The notes beneath the pieces were generated by a model. That model ran no database searches, was not told where the DNA came from, and worked only from the letters and a program-made list of their open reading frames with translations. 64,000 nucleotides of DNA from contig DISZ01000001.1 of NCBI GenBank assembly GCA_002422085.1, positions 282,848-346,847 of the forward strand. Reading direction: 5' to 3'. The position numbers were made by a program, and so were the translations under genes. The stretch is from Rhodobacteraceae bacterium UBA6197 (GTDB lineage: Bacteria > Pseudomonadota > Alphaproteobacteria > Rhodobacterales > Rhodobacteraceae). Positions 8,796-17,447 of the stretch are shown here, in pieces (the stretch's first letter is position 1; every line of letters starts with the position of its first letter).

Positions 8796-9771
8796 CAATA
8801 TTCTCCAGCTTTTTCAATATTTTGTCTTTGGTTTTCGGGTCGCAGAACGCCGCTTGGGCCGAGCCGCGGGCGATGTCGCGAAACACCGCCTCATCCCAGT
8901 CGAACGCCCGCGCCAGCTGTTCGTATTCGCGCGTCATCGTGGTGTGGAAAAACGGCGGATCATCGGTAGAAATGGTCACCAAGACGCCGCGTTCACGCAA
9001 GGCGTTGATCGGATGCGCGCGCCAGTTCGGGTAGAGCCCCAGCGCGATATTCGAGCCCGGACAAACCTCCAGCACCACGCCCGCCTCGGCCAGCGCATCG
9101 ACCAGATGCAAATCCTCAATCGCGCGCACACCGTGGCCGATCCGCTCGACGCGCAGATCCTGCCACGCATCGCGCACCGATTGGGGCCCGCCCCACTCGC
9201 CGGCATGGCAGGTCAGCCGCAGCCCGGCCTCGCGTGCAAGGTCGAACGACCAGGCGAAATCCTTGGGCTTGCCGATCTTTTCGTCACCCGCGAGGCCAAA
9301 GCCCACAATGAAATCGCCTGCCGTTTCGGCAGCGCAAACCGCCGTCTCGCGGGCCTTCTCGGGGCCGAAATGGCGGATCGGCGTGACAATGCCGCGCAAG
9401 GTGATGCCCAGATCGCGCTCGGCCTCGGCGGCAGCGTCCCGGATCGCGTGCAGATAGTCGCGCCACGCCGCCAGATCCCGGCCACCACAGAAATCGGGTG
9501 ACAAGAAGGTCTCGCAGTAGATCACCCCCGAGGCGGCGCTTTCTTCCAGCACCGCGCGGGTCAGGCGGGCATAGTCGGCCGGTGTCGTCAGGGTCGAGGT
9601 GGCGGCCTCGTAGACCTTCAGGAAATGCCAGAAATCGCGATAGGCATAGCCCCCCGCGTCATCGAATATACCACTGATATCCATATGCTTTTCAGCAGCC
9701 AACCCGCGAATGAACGCGGGCGGCGCGGCGCCTTCCAGATGCAGGTGCAGCTCGACTTTGGGCAGCGTCAC
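8788..9771 (-). CDS. add: Adenosine deaminase
   Basis: This 327-residue protein hydrolyses adenosine or deoxyadenosine to inosine or deoxyinosine plus ammonia. Zinc ligands are visible in HLHLEG near the N terminus, HAGE in the middle and STDDP toward the C terminus, all in order. The start is GTG at 9771, sharing GTGA with the stop codon of deoB, a sign of translational coupling. The family also includes adenine deaminases; the operon with nucleoside enzymes supports adenosine as the substrate. Confidence 0.93.
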   Translation of the reverse strand: MTLPKVELHLHLEGAAPPAFIRGLAAEKHMDISGIFDDAGGYAYRDFWHFLKVYEAATSTLTTPADYARLTRAVLEESAASGVIYCETFLSPDFCGGRDLAAWRDYLHAIRDAAAEAERDLGITLRGIVTPIRHFGPEKARETAVCAAETAGDFIVGFGLAGDEKIGKPKDFAWSFDLAREAGLRLTCHAGEWGGPQSVRDAWQDLRVERIGHGVRAIEDLHLVDALAEAGVVLEVCPGSNIALGLYPNWRAHPINALRERGVLVTISTDDPPFFHTTMTREYEQLARAFDWDEAVFRDIARGSAQAAFCDPKTKDKILKKLENIDV

Positions 9772-10979
9772 AGAAAGCTCCTTCCCGGCCCGATCTGTTG
9801 AAGGCCCAGATGCGTGGCGACCGAGGCCGCGATATCGACAAAACCCACCTGGCCCACCGCTTTTTCACCCATCCCCCAGCCCAGCACCGGCACCCTTTCA
9901 CGGGTGTGATCGGTGCCTGTCCATGTCGGGTCATTGCCATGATCGGCGGTAAAGATCGCCAGATCGCCGGGGCGTAGTCGCGCCAGAAACCGCCCCACCC
10001 CGGTATCGAACCACTCTAGCGCGCGGGCATAGCCCGATACATCGCGGCGGTGACCATAGAGGCTGTCGAACTCGACAAAATTGGCGAAGGTCAGCGATCC
10101 GGTCTCGGCGCCGTCGGCAAGGACCATCAGGTGGTCGAACAGGTCCGCGTCGGATTTGCCCTTGTGCAGCGCGCCAATGCCGCGCCCCGAAAAGATGTCA
10201 CCGATCTTGCCCACGGCGTGGGTCATCCGCCCGTCGGCGGCGGCCCAGTCCAGCAGGGTCGGCGCGGGCGGGTCGATGGCATAGTCGTGCCGGTTCGGCG
10301 TGCGGCTGAAGTTGCCCGGACGGCCGGTGAAGGGCCGCGCGATCACCCGGCCCACCTTCATCGCATGCAGCCGGGGCGCGATATCACGACACAGGCGCAA
10401 CAGCCGGTCCAGCCCAAAGCTTTCCTCATGCGCCGCGATCTGAAACACCGAATCCGCCGACGTGTAGCAGATCGGCCAGCCAGTGCGGATGTGTTCGGCC
10501 CCCAATTCGTTGATGATCGGCACACCCGAGGCGTGGCAATTGCCCAAGATCCCGTCGGTTTCGGCCAGACGTGCCACTTCGGCCGTCAGATCTGCGGGAA
10601 AGGCGGGCACGGTTTTCGGAAAATAGGTCCAGTCCCACGGCACGGGAACCCCGGCCATTTCCCAATGCCCCGAAGGCGTGTCCTTGCCCCTGGAAATCTC
10701 GGTCGCCGCGCCCCAAAGCCCATTTGGCGCCTCGCCAAGCCCCGGCGCGCTGACCCCCGAGGCCAGCTTGATCGCCGCCCCGAGACCCAGCCTGTCAAGA
10801 TTGGGCAAACGCAGCGGCCCGCTGCGGCCTTCCTCGGCCCGCCCGGCAGCACAAGCCTCGGCGATATGGCCAAAGGTATTGGCCCCGGTATCGGGCACCC
10901 CGTCATTGAAAAACGCCGCCGCATCGGGTGCGCCGCCAATCCCGGCACTGTCCATTACGACAAGAAAAACCCGTGTCAT
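9768..10979 (-). CDS. deoB: Phosphopentomutase
   Basis: This 403-residue protein interconverts (deoxy)ribose-1-phosphate and (deoxy)ribose-5-phosphate. It belongs to the alkaline-phosphatase-like metal enzymes: VVMDSAGIGGAPDA at the N terminus carries the first metal ligand, and the C-terminal metal block is FTADHGNDPTWTGTDHTRE. The ATG at 10979 overlaps the deoA stop as TGATG, and a TTG one codon earlier is possible. It feeds the sugar phosphate released by DeoA toward central metabolism; no deoC is present in this window. Confidence 0.96.
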   Translation of the reverse strand: MTRVFLVVMDSAGIGGAPDAAAFFNDGVPDTGANTFGHIAEACAAGRAEEGRSGPLRLPNLDRLGLGAAIKLASGVSAPGLGEAPNGLWGAATEISRGKDTPSGHWEMAGVPVPWDWTYFPKTVPAFPADLTAEVARLAETDGILGNCHASGVPIINELGAEHIRTGWPICYTSADSVFQIAAHEESFGLDRLLRLCRDIAPRLHAMKVGRVIARPFTGRPGNFSRTPNRHDYAIDPPAPTLLDWAAADGRMTHAVGKIGDIFSGRGIGALHKGKSDADLFDHLMVLADGAETGSLTFANFVEFDSLYGHRRDVSGYARALEWFDTGVGRFLARLRPGDLAIFTADHGNDPTWTGTDHTRERVPVLGWGMGEKAVGQVGFVDIAASVATHLGLQQIGPGRSFL

Positions 10980-12286
10980 CAACCTACCCTTTCGTGAATC
11001 AGGGGCGGCTCGTCGGGGGCGCTATCGCCCAGCACATAGGCCGCGCGCACGGCCGCCTCGGCGGCTTCGGCGGCGGCTTCAGTGGCCGCATGGATCAGCA
11101 CCATCGGCTCACCCTTGTCCATTTCCTCGCCCAGCGACGCAAGCCCGCTGAACCCGACCGACGGGTTGACCTTGTCGGTCCCGATCAGCCGCCCGCCGCC
11201 CAGCCGCACTACCGCATGGCCCAGCGCCTCGGCGTCAACCGATTGCACGAACCCCCGGCGCGATGCCAGAACCGCGCGCGTCACCGGCGCCGAGGGCAGC
11301 CGATCGGGGAAGCGTTCGACAAAATCGGCCGGGCCGCCCAATGCCGTGACCATCCGGCCAAAGGTTTCGGCGGCACGGCCAGACTCGAGCGCCTCGTCGA
11401 TCATCGCGGCGCCCTCGTCCATGTCGGCCGCCAGCCCGGCCAGCGCCAGAGCCACGCCACCCAGTGCCGCCGTCACATCCCACAGCGCCTCGTTCACCGC
11501 GGTGCCAGTCAGCGTTTCCATCACCTCCAGCACCTCAAGCGCATTACCCGCCGAATGGCCAAGAGATTGATTCATGTCGGTAATCAGCGCCGACGTCTTG
11601 CAACCCGCGCCATTGGCCGTCTCGACCAGGGACCGGGCCAGCGCGCGGGCATCCTCGATCGTCTTCATGAAAGCCCCCGAGCCAACCTTCACATCCAGCA
11701 CCAGAACCTCAAGCCCCGCCGCCAGCTTCTTGGACAGGATCGACGCGGTAATCAGATCAATGCTTTCCACCGTGCCCGAAATATCGCGCACCCCGTATAG
11801 CCGGCGATCCGCCGGCGCGATGTCACCGCTGGCACCGACGATTGCGCAACCGACTTCGGTGACCACACGGCGCAGCCCGTCGATGCCGGGATCGGTCTTG
11901 TAGCCCGGTATCGACTCCATCTTGTCCAGCGTGCCTCCGGTATGGCCCAGACCGCGCCCCGAAATCATCGGCACATAGGCGCCACAGGCCGCCAGCGCCG
12001 GGGCCAGCAGCAACGACACGCTGTCACCGATGCCGCCGGTCGAATGCTTGTCCAGCACCGGCCCCGGCATCTGCCAGTCCAGCACCCGGCCAGAATCGCG
12101 CATCGCCATGGTCAGGGCGACGCGGCCCTCGATACCGATCCCCTTCAGATAGACCGCCATCGCAAAGGCCCCCGCCTGAGCATCCGACACCGACCCATCG
12201 GCCAGACCCTGTGCAAACCAGCGTGCGGCCTCGGGCGTCAGCCCGTCGCCATCGCGCACTGCGGCGATGATTGCGCGGGCGTCCAT
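10979..12286 (-). CDS. deoA: Thymidine phosphorylase
   Basis: This 435-residue protein phosphorolyses thymidine or deoxyuridine to base plus deoxyribose-1-phosphate. The signature KHSTGGIGDSVSLLLAPALA and the block SGRGLGHTGGTLDKMES are intact and length is standard. The ATG at 12286 overlaps the cdd stop by one base (TGATG); a GTG just before it (12289) would give a 4-base overlap. It is the second gene of the salvage operon. Confidence 0.95.
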   Translation of the reverse strand: MDARAIIAAVRDGDGLTPEAARWFAQGLADGSVSDAQAGAFAMAVYLKGIGIEGRVALTMAMRDSGRVLDWQMPGPVLDKHSTGGIGDSVSLLLAPALAACGAYVPMISGRGLGHTGGTLDKMESIPGYKTDPGIDGLRRVVTEVGCAIVGASGDIAPADRRLYGVRDISGTVESIDLITASILSKKLAAGLEVLVLDVKVGSGAFMKTIEDARALARSLVETANGAGCKTSALITDMNQSLGHSAGNALEVLEVMETLTGTAVNEALWDVTAALGGVALALAGLAADMDEGAAMIDEALESGRAAETFGRMVTALGGPADFVERFPDRLPSAPVTRAVLASRRGFVQSVDAEALGHAVVRLGGGRLIGTDKVNPSVGFSGLASLGEEMDKGEPMVLIHAATEAAAEAAEAAVRAAYVLGDSAPDEPPLIHERVG

Positions 12287-12678
12287 CACGCGCGGCCCAT
12301 ATGCGATATATCAAACCTTCCCGGCAGCAGATCGCCCACCGTCGTTTCCATCCGCCCGCCCTCAAGGGTGGCCAACGTCACCGGCGCATCGTGGCGCGCA
12401 AACTCTGCCAGCTTTTGACGGCAACCGCCGCAGGGCGGCACCGGCGTGGGGCTGTCGGCAATGACGCAGACTTCGACCAATTCGGTTTCGCCTGCGGCGA
12501 CCATGGCGGCAATCGCCCCGGCTTCGGCACAAGTGCCTTCGGGATAGGCGACGTTTTCAACATTGCAGCCTCGATAGATCATCCCCGATTTTCCGCGGAC
12601 GGCGGCCCCGACCTTGAAATGGGAATAGGGTGCATAGGCGTTTTCGCGCACCTGGCGCGCAGCTTGCAGCAGGGACAT
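12286..12678 (-). CDS. cdd: Cytidine deaminase
   Basis: This 130-residue protein starts MSLLQAARQVRENAYAPYSH; ATG 12678 has GGAGG nearby, which decides it over an in-frame start at 12732. It deaminates cytidine or deoxycytidine to uridine or deoxyuridine. Zinc and catalytic residues appear in TCAEAGAI (Cys, catalytic Glu) and PCGGCRQ (two Cys), as in the homotetrameric small form. It is the first gene of the operon, divergent from maeB. Confidence 0.95.
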   Translation of the reverse strand: MSLLQAARQVRENAYAPYSHFKVGAAVRGKSGMIYRGCNVENVAYPEGTCAEAGAIAAMVAAGETELVEVCVIADSPTPVPPCGGCRQKLAEFARHDAPVTLATLEGGRMETTVGDLLPGRFDISHMGRA

Positions 12679-12787
12679 CCGAGCCTCCGGTTCGATTTTC
12701 CCGATCCTGCGCGTTGCATGCCGCCGATGCAAGCCATGCCCCGGATTTCCCAGCGGAAACCGACGGCTATTTTCACCCGGTTAAAAA

Positions 12788-12805
12788 TGGTTTAGGGCTA
12801 AACCA
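12788..12805. promoter_or_regulatory. 8-bp inverted repeat just upstream of maeB
   Basis: TGGTTTAG (12788-12795) and CTAAACCA (12798-12805) are perfect arms around GG, ending 17 bases before the maeB ATG. The site lies between the divergent cdd and maeB starts and has no terminator-like T-run, so a repressor operator is the simplest reading. Confidence 0.5.
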
Positions 12806-12822
12806 GTTTCAGGGAGAGACTC

Positions 12823-15102
12823 ATGGACGAGGCACGCAACGACTCCACCCGGCAAGCTGCGCTGGACTACCACGAATTCCCCAAGCCCGGTAAGCTGGAA
12901 ATCCGCGCCACCAAGCCGCTTGCAAACGGTCGCGACCTGTCGCGCGCCTATTCACCCGGCGTCGCCGAGGCCTGCCTTGAGATCAAGGCCGACCCTACCA
13001 CCGCAGCACGCTATACCGCGCGGGCCAATCTGGTTGCCGTGGTGACCAACGGCACCGCTGTTCTGGGCTTGGGCAATATCGGCCCGCTGGCCTCGAAGCC
13101 GGTGATGGAAGGCAAGGCGGTCCTGTTCAAGAAATTCGCCAATATCGACTGCTTCGACATCGAACTGAATGAACCCGACCCGGTAAAACTGGCGGAAATC
13201 GTCTGCGCGATGGAGCCCTCGTTCGGCGCGATCAATCTGGAAGACATCAAGGCCCCCGATTGTTTCATCGTCGAAAAACTGTGCCGCGAGCGGATGAACA
13301 TTCCGGTGTTCCATGATGACCAGCACGGCACGGCCATTGTCGTGGGCGCGGCGGTAACCAATGCGCTTTTCGTTGCCGGCAAGTCGTTTGACACGATCAA
13401 GGTGGTTAGCACCGGCGGTGGCGCGGCGGGTATTGCCTGCCTGAACATGCTTTTGAAGCTGGGGGTAAAGCGCGAAAACGTCTGGCTATGTGACATTCAC
13501 GGTCTGGTCCATGAAGGCCGCGAACTGGACATGAACCCGCAAAAGGCCGCCTATGCGCAGGCCAGCGACAAGCGCACCCTGTCAGAGGTGATCGATGGCG
13601 CCGACCTGTTCCTGGGCCTGTCCGGCCCCGGCGTTCTGACCGCTGAAATGGTGTCGCGCATGAGCAAGCGCCCGATCATCTTTGCGCTGGCCAACCCGAC
13701 GCCCGAAATCCTGCCGGACGAGGTGCGTCTGGTCGCGCCCGACGCGATCATGGCGACCGGGCGCTCGGACTACCCCAATCAGGTCAACAACGTGCTGTGC
13801 TTTCCGTTCATCTTCCGGGCGGCGCTGGACGTGGGCGCGACCCAGATCAACGACGAAATGCAGATCGCCTGCATCGAAGGTATCGCGGCGCTGGCCCGCG
13901 CCACCACCTCGGCCGAGGCGGCAGCCGCCTACCAAGGTGAAAAGATGACCTTCGGCGCGGATTACCTGATCCCCAAGCCGTTCGACCCGCGCCTGATCGG
14001 CACCGTCGCCAAGGCGGTGGCCAAGGCCGCGATGGAGACCGGCGTAGCCACCCGCCCGATCCCCGACCTGCCCGCCTACAAGGCGCGGCTCGATGGCTCG
14101 GTGTTCAAATCGGCGCTGCTGATGCGCCCGGTATTCGAGGCCGCGTCACAGGCGGCCCGTACGATCGTCTTTGCCGAGGGCGAGGATGAACGCGTGTTGC
14201 GCGCTGCCAACGCGATGATCGAGGAAACCACCGACAAGCCGATCCTGATCGGCCGTCCCGAGGTGATTGAACGGCGCTGCGAACGCGCCGGCCTGCCCAT
14301 TCGTCCGGGCCGCGATTTCGACATCGTGAACCCGCAAGACGATCCGCGCTATCGCGCCTATTGGGAAACCTACCACGGGTTGATGGCGCGGCGCGGGGTC
14401 AGCCCCGATATTGCCCGGGCCGTGATGCGCACCAACACCACCGCAATCGCCGCCGTGATGGTCCATCGTGGCGAGGCCGACAGCATGATCTGCGGCACCT
14501 TCGGCCAGTATCTGTGGCACCTGAACTATGTCCGTCAGGTCTTGGCGCGAGGCGGTTTGCACCCGGTGGGGGCGCTGTCGCTGATGATCCTCGAAGACGG
14601 GCCATTGTTCATTGCCGATACGCATGTGCACCCGGAACCCACCCCGCAAGAGATCACCGACACCGTTCTGGGGGCCGCGCGCCATGTGCGCCGCTTTGGC
14701 CTTGCCCCCAAAGTGGCGCTATGCAGCCACTCGCAGTTTGGTAACCTCGAGACCGATTCGGGGCGCCGGATGCGTGCCGCGCTGGAACAGCTTGACGCAC
14801 GCGAACCCGATTTTGCCTATGAGGGCGAAATGCATATCGACGCGGCTCTAGATCAGGTCTTGCGGGACCGGATCTTTCCGGGGTCACGCTATGACGGCGC
14901 GGCGAACGTGCTGGTCTTTGCCAATACCGACGCGGCCTCGGGGGTGCGCAACATTCTCAAGGCCAAGGCCGGCGGGCTTGAGGTCGGGCCGATCTTGATG
15001 GGGATGGGCAATCAGGCCCATATCGTCACCCCCTCGATTACCGCGCGCGGCCTGTTGAACATGTCCGCGATTGCCGGCACGCCGGTCGCCCATTACGGCT
15101 AG
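12823..15102 (+). CDS. maeB: NADP-type malic enzyme with C-terminal phosphotransacetylase-like domain
   Basis: This 759-residue protein starts at ATG 12823 behind AGGGAGAG. Residues about 1-430 form the malic enzyme (LSRAYSPGVAEAC, VFHDDQHGTAIV, nucleotide site STGGGAAGIACL). Residues about 440-759 are a phosphotransacetylase-like domain (FAEGEDERVLRAA, NVLVFANTDAASG). It decarboxylates malate to pyruvate, supplying NADPH and pyruvate during growth on organic or fatty acids. In this family the C-terminal domain is usually regulatory (acetyl-CoA sensing) rather than active. Neighbouring prpE fits acetate/propionate-type metabolism. Confidence 0.96.
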   Translation: MDEARNDSTRQAALDYHEFPKPGKLEIRATKPLANGRDLSRAYSPGVAEACLEIKADPTTAARYTARANLVAVVTNGTAVLGLGNIGPLASKPVMEGKAVLFKKFANIDCFDIELNEPDPVKLAEIVCAMEPSFGAINLEDIKAPDCFIVEKLCRERMNIPVFHDDQHGTAIVVGAAVTNALFVAGKSFDTIKVVSTGGGAAGIACLNMLLKLGVKRENVWLCDIHGLVHEGRELDMNPQKAAYAQASDKRTLSEVIDGADLFLGLSGPGVLTAEMVSRMSKRPIIFALANPTPEILPDEVRLVAPDAIMATGRSDYPNQVNNVLCFPFIFRAALDVGATQINDEMQIACIEGIAALARATTSAEAAAAYQGEKMTFGADYLIPKPFDPRLIGTVAKAVAKAAMETGVATRPIPDLPAYKARLDGSVFKSALLMRPVFEAASQAARTIVFAEGEDERVLRAANAMIEETTDKPILIGRPEVIERRCERAGLPIRPGRDFDIVNPQDDPRYRAYWETYHGLMARRGVSPDIARAVMRTNTTAIAAVMVHRGEADSMICGTFGQYLWHLNYVRQVLARGGLHPVGALSLMILEDGPLFIADTHVHPEPTPQEITDTVLGAARHVRRFGLAPKVALCSHSQFGNLETDSGRRMRAALEQLDAREPDFAYEGEMHIDAALDQVLRDRIFPGSRYDGAANVLVFANTDAASGVRNILKAKAGGLEVGPILMGMGNQAHIVTPSITARGLLNMSAIAGTPVAHYG

Positions 15103-15108
15103 CGTCTA

Positions 15109-15135
15109 CCCCCGCCGGAAGGGCTCTGGCGGGGG
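15109..15135 (+). terminator. Possible terminator after maeB
   Basis: CCCCCGCC (15109-15116) and GGCGGGGG (15128-15135) form a stem with an 11-nt loop directly after the maeB stop. No clear T-tract follows, so termination strength is uncertain. Confidence 0.5.
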
Positions 15136-15215
15136 CCTTGGCTGAAATCAGCTGCGGATCCGACCTTTTGGGCTACAATCCGCGCGCCAAAAGGGTATGA
15201 CGGCCAGACCGTGTA

Positions 15216-15327
15216 TTCGCAAAGCTGTGACGGAAACTTTGCAAAGTCGCCCAAACTTCACCAGTTTTTCGGAATGTTTTACCAAGTTTGCAAAAGTTTG
15301 CGTCTGGCAAGTGGCCAAATCTGCAAA
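15216..15327. promoter_or_regulatory. Cluster of TTTGCAAA sites upstream of prpE (ScfR/PccR-type)
   Basis: The 319-bp space between maeB and prpE holds no gene. It has TTTGCAAA exactly at 15238-15245 (inside the 12-bp palindrome ACTTTGCAAAGT) and at 15287-15294, near-copies TTCGCAAA (15216-15223) and TCTGCAAA (15320-15327), and a half-site TTTGC at 15297. Spacings of 22, 49 and 33 bp put most on similar helix faces. From memory, PccR of Rhodobacter sphaeroides (short-chain fatty acyl-CoA regulator, ScfR family) binds TTTGCAAA repeats at propionyl-CoA genes. Confidence 0.72.
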
Positions 15328-15421
15328 TTTATGGCAGCAAACCGCCGTTGTGATCGGTAACAAACTTGCGGGAATCTGTGCCGCTGCGTAACAAGCGGTA
15401 AGCTCGTGGAGGAGGCATACG

Positions 15422-17314
15422 ATGGCATACAAAGATACATACGCCGCATGGCAACAAAACCCCGAGGGGTTCTGGTTGCAGGCCGCCGAGGCCATTGATT
15501 GGGTCAAGGCCCCGTCAAAGGCACTTTTCGCCGAAAACGCTCCGCTATACGAATGGTTCAAGGATGCCGAGGTCAACACCTGCTGGAACGCGGTGGACCG
15601 CCATGTCGAAGCCGGACGTGGGGCGCAGCTGGCCATCATTCACGACAGCCCGATCACCCATTCGACCAAGGGCATCACCTACGCCGAGTTGCAGGCCCGC
15701 GTCGCCAGCCTTGCGGGTGCGCTGCGCGCCAAGGGCGTGGAAAAGGGCGATCGCGTCATCATCTACATGCCGATGATCCCCGAGGCGCTCGAGGCGATGC
15801 TGGCCTGCGCCCGGCTTGGCGCGATCCACTCGGTCGTGTTCGGCGGCTTTGCCGCACATGAACTTGCGGTGCGGATCGACGACGCCAAGCCCAAGGCGAT
15901 CATCGCCGCCTCTTGCGGGTTGGAGCCGGGGCGCGTGGTTCACTACAAACCGCTGCTCGACAAGGCCATTGACGAGTCCAAACACAAACCCTCGTTCACC
16001 GTGATCTTTCAGCGCGAACAAGAAGTGGCCAAGCTGACCGAGGGCCGCGATTTCGCATGGCACACCTTCCAATACGGTGTCGAACCGGCGGAATGTGTGC
16101 CGGTTTCCGGCGACCACCCCGCTTATATCCTTTACACCTCGGGGACGACGGGCCAGCCCAAGGGGGTCGTGCGGCCCACGGCGGGCCATCTGGTCGCTCT
16201 GAACTGGACGATGAAGGCAATCTACAACATCGACGCGGGCGATGTTTTCTGGGCCGCGTCCGACGTGGGTTGGGTCGTGGGTCACAGCTATATCTGCTAC
16301 GCGCCGCTTATTGCGGGGGCCACCACCATCGTCTTCGAAGGCAAACCCGTCGGCACCCCCGACGCAGGCACCTTCTGGCGGGTGATCCAGAACCACAAGG
16401 TCAAATCCTTCTTCACCGCCCCCACCGCCTTGCGCGCGATCAAGCGCGAAGATCCCAATGGCGAACTGATTGGCGAGTATAATCTGCGCAGCCTGACGGC
16501 GCTCTATCTGGCGGGCGAACGCGCCGACCCGGACACGGTGAAATGGGCGCAGCGTCTTCTGGACGTGCCGGTGGTGGACCACTGGTGGCAAACCGAGACC
16601 GGCTGGGCGATCGCCGCAAACCCCTTGGGCATCGAAGTGCTGGAAACCAAGATCGGCAGCCCCTCGGTGCCGATGCCGGGCTACGACGTGCAGGTGCTGG
16701 ATGAGGGCGGCCACCCGGTGCCCTCGGGCACATTGGGCGCGATCGCCATCAAGCTGCCGTTGCCGCCGGGCACCCTGCCGGGTCTGTGGAATGCCGAGGA
16801 ACGGTTCAAGAAGTCCTATCTGTTGCAATTTCCCGGCTACTACGAAACCGGCGACGCGGGCTTTATCGACGAGGACGGCTATCTTTATATCATGGCGCGC
16901 ACCGATGACGTCATCAACGTGGCGGGTCACAGATTGTCGACCGGCGCGATGGAAGAGGTGCTGGCGAGCCACCCCGATGTTGCCGAATGCGCCGTGATCG
17001 GGGTGTCGGATACATTGAAGGGCCAGGTGCCCATGGGTTTCTTGTGCCTCAACAAGGGTTGCACCCGCACGCCGGCCGACGTGATCAAGGATTGCGTCAA
17101 TCTGGTGCGCGACCAGATCGGCCCGGTTGCCGCGTTCAAGCTGGCCTGTGTCATTGACCGCCTGCCCAAGACCCGGTCGGGCAAGATCCTGCGCGCGACC
17201 ATGGTCAAGATCGCGGACGGACAAGAATTCAAGGCGCCGGCCACCATTGACGACCCGGCGATCCTCGATGAGATCGCCGTGGCGCTGAAGGCCATGGGGT
17301 TCCCTGCGTCTTGA
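15422..17314 (+). CDS. prpE: Propionyl-CoA synthetase
   Basis: This 630-residue AMP-forming ligase starts at ATG 15422 after the strong ribosome site GGAGGAGG. The AMP loop YTSGTTGQPKGVV, the block DVGWVVGHSYICYAPL, WWQTETGW, the hinge YYETGDAG...ARTDDVINVAGHRLSTG and the catalytic Lys in KTRSGKILR are all present. WWQTETG and overall length mark the acetyl/propionyl-CoA synthetase subgroup; the VVGHSYICYAPL block and the TTTGCAAA upstream sites favour propionate. It makes propionyl-CoA for the methylmalonyl-CoA route, and the catalytic Lys is the usual target of reversible acylation. Confidence 0.92.
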   Translation: MAYKDTYAAWQQNPEGFWLQAAEAIDWVKAPSKALFAENAPLYEWFKDAEVNTCWNAVDRHVEAGRGAQLAIIHDSPITHSTKGITYAELQARVASLAGALRAKGVEKGDRVIIYMPMIPEALEAMLACARLGAIHSVVFGGFAAHELAVRIDDAKPKAIIAASCGLEPGRVVHYKPLLDKAIDESKHKPSFTVIFQREQEVAKLTEGRDFAWHTFQYGVEPAECVPVSGDHPAYILYTSGTTGQPKGVVRPTAGHLVALNWTMKAIYNIDAGDVFWAASDVGWVVGHSYICYAPLIAGATTIVFEGKPVGTPDAGTFWRVIQNHKVKSFFTAPTALRAIKREDPNGELIGEYNLRSLTALYLAGERADPDTVKWAQRLLDVPVVDHWWQTETGWAIAANPLGIEVLETKIGSPSVPMPGYDVQVLDEGGHPVPSGTLGAIAIKLPLPPGTLPGLWNAEERFKKSYLLQFPGYYETGDAGFIDEDGYLYIMARTDDVINVAGHRLSTGAMEEVLASHPDVAECAVIGVSDTLKGQVPMGFLCLNKGCTRTPADVIKDCVNLVRDQIGPVAAFKLACVIDRLPKTRSGKILRATMVKIADGQEFKAPATIDDPAILDEIAVALKAMGFPAS

Positions 17315-17447
17315 ATCCAGCGCGCGCGGCGGCCAGACACCACTTGCCGCGCGCACTTTGCGCCTTCGTGAACTGCGCGATTTTCGCGCAGTTTTCAATG
17401 CGGCCTTGCAAAGCTGGCCACGGACCGGAATGATCCCGGTATAGGCC

